From the NCBI GenBank assembly GCA_944375765.1, contig CALWAR010000129.1:28055-92054 (forward strand): a stretch of 64,000 nt of DNA, read 5' to 3'. Position 1 is the stretch's first letter. Each line of letters begins with the position of its first letter. Shown here one piece after another: positions 35,540 through 44,013 of this stretch. Origin of the DNA: an uncultured Mediterraneibacter sp. GTDB lineage: Bacteria > Bacillota > Clostridia > Lachnospirales > Lachnospiraceae. Below the pieces are notes generated by a model. The model was given only the letters and a program-made list of their open reading frames with translations, ran no database searches and was not told the DNA's origin. The translations under genes and the position numbers were made by a program.

Positions 35540-36349
35540 ATGACAAACAAAAAAATGACGAAAAATACAGGACAACAAAATGATATTATAGGGAAAATAC
35601 CTAACCGGGCGTGGCTGCTCCTGTCATTTTTGGCAGCCATTATACTGTGGTATCTCCTGTCAGTCAATCCATCAACAGCACGAAGCTTTCCATTCGTCCC
35701 ATCAATTATAGAAGCGTGCAGGACGATGGTGGAAAGAGGAGTTCTGTGGCAGGATTTTTCAAGCAGTATGATTTCCGTATTTCTCGGATTCATCCTTGGA
35801 TTTGTGACAGCAGTGCCGGTGGCGTTCCTGATGGCATGGTACCGTCCTGTCAGATACATAGTAGAGCCCTGGATCCAGTTTATCCGTAATATCCCGCCGC
35901 TGGCGTATGTTCCCCTCGTGGTCATCTCCGCGGGCGTAGGCAGGAGACCTCAGGTGATCGTCATCTGGCTCGCCACATTCCTTATCATGAGCGTGACGAT
36001 CTATCAGGGCGTGCGGAACGTAGACGAGACGCTGATAAAAGCGGCGAAAGTGCTGGGAGCCCAGGACAGGGACATCCTGGTGAAAGTGATCTTTCCGGCA
36101 ACGACGCCGTTCATCATAACAGCCGTCCGACTGGGAGTGAGCGTTGCCCTCACAACACTTATAGCAGCGGAATCAACAGGAGCCGTAGCGGGACTTGGAA
36201 TGAGGATACGGTCGTTAAACAACAGTTTTGAAGTTGCGCCTATGCTGCTCTACATCATATTGATAGGCGTCATAGGAATGACCTGTGAAAAAGTGATCAA
36301 GATTCTTGAAAGGAAGCTGACAGGATGGCAGGAGAAAAGAGAAGTGTAA
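35540..36349 (+). CDS. ABC transporter permease, Tau/Ssu/nitrate type
   Basis: The 269-residue permease has about six helices and the family docking loop LIKAAKVLGAQDRDILVKVIFPATTPF followed by AVRLGVSVALTTLIAAESTG. The N-terminal region AIILWYLLSVNP, then RSFPFVPSIIEACRTM, is that of SsuC/TauC proteins, which import taurine, sulfonates, nitrate or cyanate; the same family also carries thiamine precursors. It overlaps the ATPase gene by 25 bases. Substrate is not set by the sequence. Here the importer is encoded with sugar-phosphate and hydroxy-acid genes. Confidence 0.9.
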   Translation: MTNKKMTKNTGQQNDIIGKIPNRAWLLLSFLAAIILWYLLSVNPSTARSFPFVPSIIEACRTMVERGVLWQDFSSSMISVFLGFILGFVTAVPVAFLMAWYRPVRYIVEPWIQFIRNIPPLAYVPLVVISAGVGRRPQVIVIWLATFLIMSVTIYQGVRNVDETLIKAAKVLGAQDRDILVKVIFPATTPFIITAVRLGVSVALTTLIAAESTGAVAGLGMRIRSLNNSFEVAPMLLYIILIGVIGMTCEKVIKILERKLTGWQEKREV

Positions 36350-37116
36350 AAGTAAAAATCGATCATGTTGAAAAAATCTTTGATACGAAAAAAGGCCCCA
36401 TGGTGGCTCTGAACGGCGTAGACCTGGATATAAAGGAAAATGAATTTATCTGCGTGGTAGGACCGTCAGGCTGCGGAAAATCCACTCTCCTCAACATCAT
36501 AGCAGGTCTGCTGCCCGCCACAGACGGAGCAGTGTATGTGGACGGGAAGAAAGTCGAAGGAACCGGGACGGAGCGGGGCGTTGTGTTCCAGCAGTACGCT
36601 CTGTTTCCCTGGCTGACAGTCATCAGGAACGTTATGTTCGGGCTTAAGCTGCAGGGGATGAGCAATGAGGAAGCCCGCGAAACAGCTATGAAATATTTGA
36701 AAAAAGTGGATCTGGAAGAATTTGCCGACAGCTACCCGAAAGAATTATCCGGCGGTATGAAGCAGCGTGTAGCAATCGCACGTGCGTACGCGGTACAGCC
36801 GGAAGTGCTCCTAATGGACGAACCTTTTGGAGCTTTGGACGCACAGACAAGAACCCAGCTTCAGACAGAACTCCTCCAGACATGGGAAAATGAGAGGAAG
36901 ACGTGCTTTTTCATCACACATGATGTGGAAGAAGCGATCATTCTTGCAACACGTGTAGTGATCATGAGTGCAAGACCGGGCCGTATCCGCGATATTGTGG
37001 ATATCGATATCCCCTATCCAAGAGATCAGGAGACAAAGATGAGCCCGAGATTCATGGAACTGAAAAATCACATATGGAAACAGGTATATCAGGAATACCT
37101 TGAAGTGCGTAAGTAA
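36325..37116 (+). CDS. ABC transporter ATP-binding protein, Tau/Ssu type
   Basis: The 263-residue ATPase shows Walker A GPSGCGKST, Q-loop FQQYALFPWLTV, signature LSGGMKQR, Walker B VLLMDEPFGALD and switch His ITHDVEEAI, with the family marker RPGRIRDIVDIDIPYPRD towards the end. It starts 25 bases inside the permease gene. It forms the importer with the permease and the lipoprotein at 37163. The subclass is firm; the transported compound is not. Confidence 0.95.
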   Translation: MAGEKRSVKVKIDHVEKIFDTKKGPMVALNGVDLDIKENEFICVVGPSGCGKSTLLNIIAGLLPATDGAVYVDGKKVEGTGTERGVVFQQYALFPWLTVIRNVMFGLKLQGMSNEEARETAMKYLKKVDLEEFADSYPKELSGGMKQRVAIARAYAVQPEVLLMDEPFGALDAQTRTQLQTELLQTWENERKTCFFITHDVEEAIILATRVVIMSARPGRIRDIVDIDIPYPRDQETKMSPRFMELKNHIWKQVYQEYLEVRK

Positions 37117-37162
37117 TGGTAAAGGAAAGCCATTCAAAAATATCTTAAAAGGAGGAACTATT

Positions 37163-38197
37163 ATGAAGAAAAAATTGCTTGCAGCAGGCCTTGCGGCAGC
37201 GATGATGTTATCGCTTGCGGCATGCGGAGGAGACGGCGCTCAGGGGGACAGAGCAACAGACAGTGGGACAGACGACACGGAACAGACGTCCCAGGAGACG
37301 ATTACGCTTAATGTAGCGTATATGCCAAACTATGGAAGCCTCTGGTCAGTCATGACAGCGATCGAGAAAGGATACTTTGAAGAAGAAGGTATCCAGGTGG
37401 AACTCACAGAGTTCCAGGACGGACCGACGATCATCTCTGCAATGGAGTCCGGATCAATCGATATCGGATATATCGGACAGGGAGCTCACAAACTCTGTGT
37501 TGAAGGCAATGCAACAATCTTTGCGCTTTCCCATATCTCCAACGGAGATGCTGTGATCGGCGGTTCGGGGATCGAGAGCATCGAAGATCTGGCAGGGAAG
37601 ACAGTTGCATATTCATCAGGAACATCCAGCCAGGATATTCTGGAAACCGCACTTTCAAGCGCAGGAATGACTATGGATGATATCCAGGCGACAGACATGG
37701 CGGCAGAGAACATCCCGACAGCCATTATATCCGGAAGCGTTGACGCGGCGGCTACATGGTCTCCGGGAACCCTCACAATTCTGGACGAGGTAGATGGAGC
37801 GACAGAGCTCTGTGACAACCTGACATTTAAGGACACCACGGTCTCTCTCGCAAGCTGGATCTGCACACCTTCCTACGCGGAAGAAAACAGGGATACCCTC
37901 GTAAAATTCACAAGAGCCCTGTTCAGGGGAATGGACTATGCGGCAGATGAAAACTATGAGGAAGTGGCTCAGTGGGTCGCAGATCAGACGGCAACAGACT
38001 ATGACACCGTATATAGTCAGAGAGGCGACGCAGACTGGCTGACCGGTAATGAAGTTTCTACGGGAGCTGCTGACGGAACGGTAGAAGGATATTACACGAC
38101 GCAGAAACAAAATCTGCTCGATCAGGGCGCGGTTACAGTGGATCCGCCGGTAACAGACTATGTAATGCTTGATATCATGACAGAAGCAGGAGAATAA
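37163..38197 (+). CDS. Substrate-binding lipoprotein, Tau/Ssu type
   Basis: The 344-residue protein starts MKKKLLAAGLAAAMM at 37163 after AAAGGAGGAACTATT, with lipobox LAAC (Cys at about residue 22). After a Thr/Asp-rich linker it has the type 2 periplasmic-binding fold of SsuA/TauA, with NVAYMPNYGSLWSVMTAIEKGYFEEEG, SGSIDIGYIGQGAHK and the domain crossover LAGKTVAYSSGTSSQ. It is the receptor of the importer. An ORF extension to 37100 overlaps the ATPase end and is rejected. A strong terminator follows. Confidence 0.92.
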   Translation: MKKKLLAAGLAAAMMLSLAACGGDGAQGDRATDSGTDDTEQTSQETITLNVAYMPNYGSLWSVMTAIEKGYFEEEGIQVELTEFQDGPTIISAMESGSIDIGYIGQGAHKLCVEGNATIFALSHISNGDAVIGGSGIESIEDLAGKTVAYSSGTSSQDILETALSSAGMTMDDIQATDMAAENIPTAIISGSVDAAATWSPGTLTILDEVDGATELCDNLTFKDTTVSLASWICTPSYAEENRDTLVKFTRALFRGMDYAADENYEEVAQWVADQTATDYDTVYSQRGDADWLTGNEVSTGAADGTVEGYYTTQKQNLLDQGAVTVDPPVTDYVMLDIMTEAGE

Positions 38198-38209
38198 ATT
38201 TTAAGACCA

Positions 38210-38241
38210 GCCCGGGATGCCTCTGGCATCCCGGGCTTTTT
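38210..38241 (+). terminator. Terminator between the ABC operon and nagB
   Basis: Perfect 12-bp arms GCCCGGGATGCC (38210-38221) and GGCATCCCGGGC (38225-38236) around TCT, followed by five T. There is too little space for a new promoter before nagB at 38267, so nagBA may depend on read-through. Confidence 0.9.
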
Positions 38242-38266
38242 AATAAAAGACAGGAGGCGGGAATAA

Positions 38267-39088
38267 ATGAAAGAATATTATTCTTATAACAGGGAAGAGC
38301 TGCTGGGAAATAACCCGAAGCTGCCTCTTTTCTGCGAAAAGGACAATGAGACTGTGTTCAGAAAAATGGCAGGACAGATGTTGAATGAGATCTGCGCCAA
38401 CAATGAAAAGGGGAAGAAAACCGTAATAATCTGTCCGGTCGGACCTGTAGGACAGTATCCCTTTTTTGTGGACATGGTAAACGGACAGAACATCAGCGTG
38501 AAAAATGTATGGTTCATTAATATGGACGAATATCTGGACGATAATAAAAACCGGGTTCCAAAGGATCATCCTCTAAGTTTTCGCGGCTTTATGGACAACA
38601 ACGTATATTCCAGGATCCGGCCGGAACTTATCATGCCGGAGGAACAGAGAGTATTTCCGGATCCGGCTCATCCGGAACGGATCCCGGAGCTGATCGGGGA
38701 ACTGGGAGGCGTTGATATCGCTTTGGGAGGGATCGGCATCAACGGGCATGTGGCGTTTAATGAGGCAGATCCGTCCCTGACGCCGGACGAATTCCGCGCG
38801 CAGCGGACAAGAGTACTTCAGATCGCTCCCGAGACCAGGGCGGCAAATGCCATAGGGGATCTGAACGGCGCGATCGAGGATATGCCGTATTACTGTGTTA
38901 CTATTGGTATGTACGAGATCCTGAAAGCAAGAAAGATCCGCCTGGGATGCTTCCGCAACTGGCACAGAGCGGTCGTGAGAAGGGCCGCATACGGAGAGCC
39001 GACCTCCGAATTCCCGGTGACTCTCCTGAGAGACCACCCGGATATCACTCTGTCATTTACCGAATACGTTGCCAGGGCACAGGATTAG
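38267..39088 (+). CDS. nagB: Glucosamine-6-phosphate deaminase/isomerase homologue
   Basis: The 273-residue protein has the NagB fold: FINMDEYLDD (canonical LDEY with the catalytic Asp), GGIGINGHVAFNEADPS with the catalytic His and the family's FNEP-like end, and YCVTIGMYEIL. It converts glucosamine 6-phosphate to fructose 6-phosphate plus ammonia, supplying a PFK substrate. The N-terminal region PVGPVGQYPFF replaces the usual SGSTP phosphate motif, so a related sugar phosphate is possible. Start has ACAGGAGGCGG. nagA follows 14 bases after the stop. Confidence 0.82.
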   Translation: MKEYYSYNREELLGNNPKLPLFCEKDNETVFRKMAGQMLNEICANNEKGKKTVIICPVGPVGQYPFFVDMVNGQNISVKNVWFINMDEYLDDNKNRVPKDHPLSFRGFMDNNVYSRIRPELIMPEEQRVFPDPAHPERIPELIGELGGVDIALGGIGINGHVAFNEADPSLTPDEFRAQRTRVLQIAPETRAANAIGDLNGAIEDMPYYCVTIGMYEILKARKIRLGCFRNWHRAVVRRAAYGEPTSEFPVTLLRDHPDITLSFTEYVARAQD

Positions 39089-39102
39089 AAGAGGTGTAAA
39101 GA

Positions 39103-40260
39103 ATGCTGTTATTAAAAAATGCTCTGACTTATCAGGACCATAGTTTTAGCAAAAAAGATATATTAATCGCCGACGGGAAGATTAAGGCAGTGACAGCGTG
39201 CGGCGTGCAGGATATCCCGGAATGCGCAGAAGTCATTGACTGTGAAGGCAGGAAAGCAGTGCCCGGATTTATCGACGTCCATACCCATGGGGCCGCGGGA
39301 GTTGACGTTAATGCGGCGACAGCGGAGGGTTATGAGAAGATCAGCCGTTTTTTTGCGACACAGGGGACGACCTCTTTCCTTGTGTCCATACTGACGGATA
39401 CCCGGGAGCAGACTCTGTGGTGTATTAATGAATATAAAAAATGGAAAAGCCTGGAACATAAAGGCGCAGAGATCGCGGGCATCCATCTGGAGGGACCGTT
39501 TCTTTCGTCAGAATATAAAGGAGCAATGCCGGAACATCTGCTGAAAAAAGCGCCGGATATAGAGCTGCTGAGAAAGTATCAGGACGAGGCAGAGGGAGAT
39601 ATCCGTTATATCACAGTATCGCCAGAGCTGGAAGGTATGCCGGAGTTCATACCACAGATAAAGCGGCTTGGAATGCAGGTGGCGATCGGCCATTCCGGCG
39701 CAGACTACGAGACGGCGGTGCGGGCGATTGAAAGCGGCGCGCGGGCGGGCACCCATGTCGGGAACGCAATGAAGCTGCTCCATCAGCATTTTCCTGCGAT
39801 TTTCGGAGCTGTAATGGAATCCGAAAAGGTGTACTGCGAAGTAATCTGTGATGGGAGGCACCTGCATCCGGGGACGGTAAGGTTCATTATAAACGCAAAA
39901 GGAACAGACCGTGTCGTCGCTGTTACGGATTCTATCATGGCGGCAGGACTGCCGGACGGAGAATATAAGCTGGGCGTAAATGACGTGGTTGTTGCGGACG
40001 GCGATGCCAGGCTTAAAAGTGACGGAACACGGGCAGGGAGTACCCTCACGACGATACAGGCATACAGAAACCTGCTGAAATTCACAGGCAGGGCTGAAGA
40101 AGAGATCCTGCCGCTTCTGACAGAGAATCCGGCGGCTCTTACAGGCTTGGACAACGAAACCGGAAATATTGAACAAGGCAAGTCTGCAGATATCCTTCTG
40201 CTTGACAAAGAGAATAATATCTGCAGCGTGATCGTCAGAGGAAAGATTATCAGCCTGTAA
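39103..40260 (+). CDS. nagA: N-acetylglucosamine-6-phosphate deacetylase
   Basis: The 385-residue amidohydrolase has metal-binding GFIDVHTHGAAG, HLEGPFLSSEYKGAMP, IGHSGADY and the late Asp motif VTDSIMAAGLPDGEYKLG, plus the substrate strand GTHVGNAMKLLHQH in place of the usual THLFNAM. It removes the acetyl group from GlcNAc-6-phosphate for NagB. The altered substrate strand, with the altered NagB phosphate motif, suggests the pair may be adapted to a variant amino sugar; that is inference. Confidence 0.88.
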   Translation: MLLLKNALTYQDHSFSKKDILIADGKIKAVTACGVQDIPECAEVIDCEGRKAVPGFIDVHTHGAAGVDVNAATAEGYEKISRFFATQGTTSFLVSILTDTREQTLWCINEYKKWKSLEHKGAEIAGIHLEGPFLSSEYKGAMPEHLLKKAPDIELLRKYQDEAEGDIRYITVSPELEGMPEFIPQIKRLGMQVAIGHSGADYETAVRAIESGARAGTHVGNAMKLLHQHFPAIFGAVMESEKVYCEVICDGRHLHPGTVRFIINAKGTDRVVAVTDSIMAAGLPDGEYKLGVNDVVVADGDARLKSDGTRAGSTLTTIQAYRNLLKFTGRAEEEILPLLTENPAALTGLDNETGNIEQGKSADILLLDKENNICSVIVRGKIISL

Positions 40261-40300
40261 TGGAATCAGAGATAAAATATAAAAAGCGGCAGAATTTGTG

Positions 40301-40329
40301 TTATTATAATGCGTACTATATGATATAAT
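40301..40329 (+). promoter_or_regulatory. Promoter of the glycosyltransferase gene
   Basis: Extended -10 TGATATAAT (40321-40329) with TTATTA (40301-40306) 17 nt upstream. It lies 34 nt before the start codon. Confidence 0.55.
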
Positions 40330-40363
40330 AAAAAGCATCAAAAACACTCCGGGAGGGAAGAAG

Positions 40364-41380
40364 ATGAAATATATCTCATTTGCGATTCCATGTTACAATT
40401 CAGAAGCATATATGGAAAAGGCTGTCAACTCGATACTTGAAGGCGGAGAAGATGTGGAAATCATCATCGTCAATGACGGCTCCAAAGACGGCACACAGGC
40501 CATCGCCGAGCGGTATCAGGAAAAATATCCGACTATCGTAAGGGCTGTCAATAAGGAAAACGGCGGCCACGGCGACGCTGTAAACTGGGGGCTTAAATAC
40601 GCCACCGGAAAATATTTTAAAGTAGTAGACAGCGACGACTGGGTGGACAAGGACTCTCTGCTCAGGATCCTCGAAGCGGTAAAAGGATTCGTAGACGCCG
40701 ATTCACAGGTGGACATGGTGATCGCCAACTATGTATACGAGAAGGTCGGGATGGAGCACAAGAAAGTGATCCGTTACAACAACGTCCTGCCGGAGAATCA
40801 GATCTTCCACTGGGACGATATCGGACGTTTCAGACTGGATCAGTATATCCTCATGCACTCTGTCATCTACCGTACGGAGATGCTCAAGCTCTGCCAGCTC
40901 GACCTGCCCAAGCACACGTTCTATGTGGATAACATCTATGTGTATTATCCGCTCCCGCACGTGCGCACACTGTACTATCTGAATGTGGATTTCTACAGAT
41001 ACTTTATCGGACGCGAAGACCAGTCCGTCAACGAGAAAGTCATGATCAGCCGGATCGATCAGCAGCTCTTTGTCACAAAGACGATGATCGCCATGTACGA
41101 GCTCCGTACGATCACGAGCAAGAAGCTCAGGAAATACATGATAAACTATCTCGCGATCATGATGACCGTATCTTCCATCCTCTGTATACGGTCCAAAAAG
41201 CCGGAAAATCTTGTCAAGAAAAAAGAACTGTGGGATTATCTCAAGCGAAAGGACTACAAGACGTATATAAAGATCCGCTACGGCATCCTCGGTCAGACGA
41301 TGAATCTGCCCGGCCGTTCGGGCAGGAAAGTCTCCTCCCTCGCTTACAGCGTGGCAAGGCGTCTGATCGGCTTTAATTAA
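40364..41380 (+). CDS. Glycosyltransferase family 2
   Basis: The 338-residue protein is a GT-A type transferase with FAIPCYNSEAYMEKAV, EIIIVNDGSKDGT, the DSDDWVDKDSL metal-binding DXD motif and ENGGHGDAVNWGLKYATG. The C-terminal third (about 230-338) has no membrane segment that I can recognise and is basic. Such enzymes usually build surface or exopolysaccharide, or teichoic-type glycans. It stands alone with its own promoter, so the acceptor cannot be inferred. Start has GGGAGGGAAGAAG. Confidence 0.9.
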   Translation: MKYISFAIPCYNSEAYMEKAVNSILEGGEDVEIIIVNDGSKDGTQAIAERYQEKYPTIVRAVNKENGGHGDAVNWGLKYATGKYFKVVDSDDWVDKDSLLRILEAVKGFVDADSQVDMVIANYVYEKVGMEHKKVIRYNNVLPENQIFHWDDIGRFRLDQYILMHSVIYRTEMLKLCQLDLPKHTFYVDNIYVYYPLPHVRTLYYLNVDFYRYFIGREDQSVNEKVMISRIDQQLFVTKTMIAMYELRTITSKKLRKYMINYLAIMMTVSSILCIRSKKPENLVKKKELWDYLKRKDYKTYIKIRYGILGQTMNLPGRSGRKVSSLAYSVARRLIGFN

Positions 41381-41449
41381 GTTTCAGATATGTATGTATA
41401 ATTTATCCAGCCATGGCACATACTTCTATATAAAAAAGGAGTGTATACC

Positions 41450-42049
41450 ATGGCTGTTAATTTTTCTGAAAGCATGACAAAAGAAAATCTTATGAGGGCG
41501 TTCGCGGGAGAGAGTCAGGCCCGAAACCGCTATACGATCGCTGCGGAGCGGGCCGAAACATCCGGGATGCTTACCATCGCCGGGATCTTCCGATATACCG
41601 CAGATCAGGAGCGCGCTCACGCAGAACGCTTCTATGGACTGCTGAAAGATCTGTCCGGCGAGACGATCCATATCGACGGAACTTATCCCGTCGACCAGCA
41701 GGACACGCTTCCCGGACTCCTGCGCGCTGCCGAGCACAACGAGCACGAGGAGTATGCAGACGTCTACCAGGCGTTTGGAGACACCGCAAAAGAAGAGGGC
41801 TTCTCCGAGGCTGCCTCCGCATTCTACCAGATAGCAGAGATCGAGCATATCCACGAACAGCGTTTCGCGAAACTGGCGGAAATGCTCGAAAATAATACCT
41901 ATTACGAACCACAGCAGACCTCTAAATGGATGTGTACCAACTGCGGCTACATCCACGAAGGAAAGCAGGCGCCTCCGGTATGCCCGGTATGCCGGCATGA
42001 GCAGGGATATTTCATACCATATGAAATGGCATGTTATAAAGTGGACTAA
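41450..42049 (+). CDS. rbr: Rubrerythrin
   Basis: A peroxide-reducing di-iron protein of anaerobes, 199 residues. The N-terminal ferritin-like domain has the pairs of Glu/His (FAGESQARNRY, DQERAHAERF, AEHNEHEEY, EIEHIHEQRF) that hold two irons. The C-terminal rubredoxin-like domain has two CxxC motifs (CTNCGY, CPVC). Start ATG at 41450 has AAGGAGTGTATACC; a 3-codon longer GTG start at 41441 is unlikely. It probably protects against oxidative stress, and a long terminator follows. Confidence 0.96.
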   Translation: MAVNFSESMTKENLMRAFAGESQARNRYTIAAERAETSGMLTIAGIFRYTADQERAHAERFYGLLKDLSGETIHIDGTYPVDQQDTLPGLLRAAEHNEHEEYADVYQAFGDTAKEEGFSEAASAFYQIAEIEHIHEQRFAKLAEMLENNTYYEPQQTSKWMCTNCGYIHEGKQAPPVCPVCRHEQGYFIPYEMACYKVD

Positions 42050-42055
42050 AAGAGA

Positions 42056-42108
42056 AAGTCTCAAAGCGGGCCGCCCCTTTCCGGTCAGCCCGCTTTGAGA
42101 CTTCTTTT
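42056..42108. terminator. Bidirectional terminator between rubrerythrin and bacteriohemerythrin
   Basis: Perfect 16-bp arms (AAGTCTCAAAGCGGGC and its complement, 42056-42071 and 42088-42103), then CTTTT on the plus strand. It can serve both convergent genes. Confidence 0.88.
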
Positions 42109-42172
42109 GAAGTTTAAATACGCTGTATCCGGGCCCCGACATCCCCATGTCTGTCGTGTCCCGCCAGCCCGA

Positions 42173-42595
42173 TCACAGTCTCTCGCTGCTCTCGTTCATG
42201 AACTTATACTCGGCCACTGATCTGTCAAACCCTTTGATGTGCCTGTACAGCCATTCGATCACATTTACATTCACCTGCTCTACGAACGCGTCCGACGGCC
42301 CCTCTTCTTCTTCGAGCATGTTGTAAAGATCTTTTACTACCTGGCGAAGTTTATCGTGTTCTTTTTTGTGCTCTGCGATCGCCGGATAGCTGATAGACTC
42401 CTGGAGTTTCTCTTCCTCGCCGAAATGGAACTCTGTATAATCCGCAAGATAGTCCAGCGTCTTCACCGCCACGACTTTATCCCTGCTCGTTTCACAGCTG
42501 TCCAGCAGCTTATTGATCTTATCGATCAGTTCTTTGTGCTGCGTATCGATCATTTCATTGCCTGTGACAAGGCTCTCGTCAAATTCTGCTCTCAT
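42173..42595 (-). CDS. Bacteriohemerythrin
   Basis: The 140-residue four-helix protein carries the non-heme di-iron, oxygen-binding ligands: HKELIDKINKL, EFHFGEEEKL, HKKEHDKLR and HIKGFDRSVAEY (pattern H...HxxxE...HxxxH...HxxxxD). It probably binds or senses oxygen in the cytosol. Start MRAEFDESLV at 42595 has AGGAGGTATATATCA, so an eight-residue upstream extension is rejected. It is near rubrerythrin and NudC, and the small group suggests oxygen-stress functions. Confidence 0.93.
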   Translation of the reverse strand: MRAEFDESLVTGNEMIDTQHKELIDKINKLLDSCETSRDKVVAVKTLDYLADYTEFHFGEEEKLQESISYPAIAEHKKEHDKLRQVVKDLYNMLEEEEGPSDAFVEQVNVNVIEWLYRHIKGFDRSVAEYKFMNESSERL

Positions 42596-42644
42596 TGATA
42601 TATACCTCCTATGATCCAAAAGATTCAGATATATCTATTATACA

Positions 42645-43481
42645 TTAGACTGGTCCATTTTTAAACCGTAATATCATTTCATTTGTCAGACTCTCTGTGG
42701 AAGCGGTCTCCGGGATATCTTTCCGGTCGAACCACTCTGCCAGAGCAAGCTCGTCCCGGTCTAGGGTGATCGCATCCTCCCCGTCCAGATCGCAGTAGAA
42801 ACCCATCAGAAGCGTATCACTGAACGCCCACGGCTGACTCTTATAATAGCGTATATTTTTTACTTTCAGCCCCACTTCTTCCATGACTTCCCTGGCGACC
42901 GTCTGCTCCACAGTCTCCCCGATCTCCGTAAATCCCGCGATCAGCGCATAATTCCTGTTTGCCTTTCCCGCATATTTTGACATAAGGATCCGGTCCTTGT
43001 CGGTCACGCCTACAATGACGGCCGGACATATCTTCGGAAACTCCATATTGCGGCACTCTTCGCAGTAAAGCATCCTCTCTTTCGCATCATGCCTCATCAT
43101 ATGGCCGCATCTCCCGCAGTATCTGCGGATCCTGTACCAGTTGTAAAGCTGATATCCCGTGATCCCGGCAAAGGAACGGTACCGCGGCTCTGCACGGCGG
43201 AATATCTCAGTGTTTTCCATGCTGAATTCCGACAGAGGTTCGCGGCTGATCTCCTGTACGAGATAATAACGCTCGCCGTCCACGGAAAACAGATATATGT
43301 AATCCTGATATAATTCTTCGTTGAGTCGCTCCAGCTCTCTGAATCTGGGAAATTCGATCCCCTCCTCGGTCTTTCGTACAAGCGCCGCATGATCCTCGTA
43401 ATACAGGGCGTAGCTTTCCGCATCCGGCGGAACCGGCCTGTAATGGTTATCGAGATGATGCGGTCCGATATCCTGGATCAT
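42645..43481 (-). CDS. nudC: NADH pyrophosphatase, NudC type
   Basis: The 278-residue Nudix hydrolase has a C-terminal zinc ribbon (CGRCG and CEEC, about residues 120-140) between N- and C-terminal domains. The Nudix box is GETVEQTVAREVMEEVGL, and the NADH signature is SQPWAFSDTLLMGF. It cleaves NADH and can remove NAD caps from RNA. It is slightly longer than E. coli NudC at the N-terminus. Confidence 0.93.
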   Translation of the reverse strand: MIQDIGPHHLDNHYRPVPPDAESYALYYEDHAALVRKTEEGIEFPRFRELERLNEELYQDYIYLFSVDGERYYLVQEISREPLSEFSMENTEIFRRAEPRYRSFAGITGYQLYNWYRIRRYCGRCGHMMRHDAKERMLYCEECRNMEFPKICPAVIVGVTDKDRILMSKYAGKANRNYALIAGFTEIGETVEQTVAREVMEEVGLKVKNIRYYKSQPWAFSDTLLMGFYCDLDGEDAITLDRDELALAEWFDRKDIPETASTESLTNEMILRFKNGPV

Positions 43482-43493
43482 AGTCCGTACCTC

Positions 43494-43958
43494 CTACAAA
43501 TTCTTTATCCTGAAATCTCTCTGTGCTTCGCGTTTCTGATCCTTTTTCGCAATATCCGCACGTTTGTCATAGAGTTTCTTACCTTTTGCAAGTCCGATCT
43601 CCACTTTTACGAGGCTCCCGCTGAAATACACCTGCAGGGGAACTACTGTTATCCCCTGTTCTTTCATCTTCCCGGATATCCTGAGTATCTCCTTTTTGTG
43701 CAGAAGGAGTTTCTTCACTCTCAGAGGATCTTTATTAAAAATATTTCCTTTCTCATAGGGGGAGATGTGCATGCCATAGATGTACATTTCTCCTGACTCG
43801 ACACGGATAAACGCTTCTTTGACACTGCATTTTCCCATTCGCAGAGATTTCACCTCAGTGCCGTGGAGTACGATCCCCGCCTCATATTTCTCAAGGATGA
43901 AATAGTCGTGGTATGCCTTTTTATTATTTGCGATCAGTTTTCTCTCTGTCTTAGCCAT
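43494..43958 (-). CDS. smpB: SsrA-binding protein
   Basis: The 154-residue basic RNA-binding protein assists tmRNA in trans-translation, rescuing stalled ribosomes. It starts [20 protein letters not shown] at 43958 after AAAGGAGAGTGAGATAT (a GTG nine bases upstream is an alternative). It has [18 protein letters not shown] and the C-terminal [23 protein letters not shown] tail, as in the family. It follows rnr and secG on the same strand, the standard order in Clostridia. Confidence 0.97.
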   Translation of the reverse strand: MAKTERKLIANNKKAYHDYFILEKYEAGIVLHGTEVKSLRMGKCSVKEAFIRVESGEMYIYGMHISPYEKGNIFNKDPLRVKKLLLHKKEILRISGKMKEQGITVVPLQVYFSGSLVKVEIGLAKGKKLYDKRADIAKKDQKREAQRDFRIKNL

Positions 43959-44013
43959 ATATCTCACTCTCCTTTAGGAGCAGACGCCCGGCGTCCGCTT
44001 CGCTGCTCTTTGT

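Noticed and set aside
34234-35925. 563-residue minus-strand ORF
   Set aside because: Antisense to the LarA-like gene and the ABC permease; rich in His, Arg and Ser, with no domain.
31834-40260. Sulfoquinovose or taurine degradation cluster
   Set aside because: No sulfoquinovosidase, sulfo-sugar kinase or aldolase, aminotransferase or sulfoacetaldehyde enzyme is present; the importer subclass alone is not enough.
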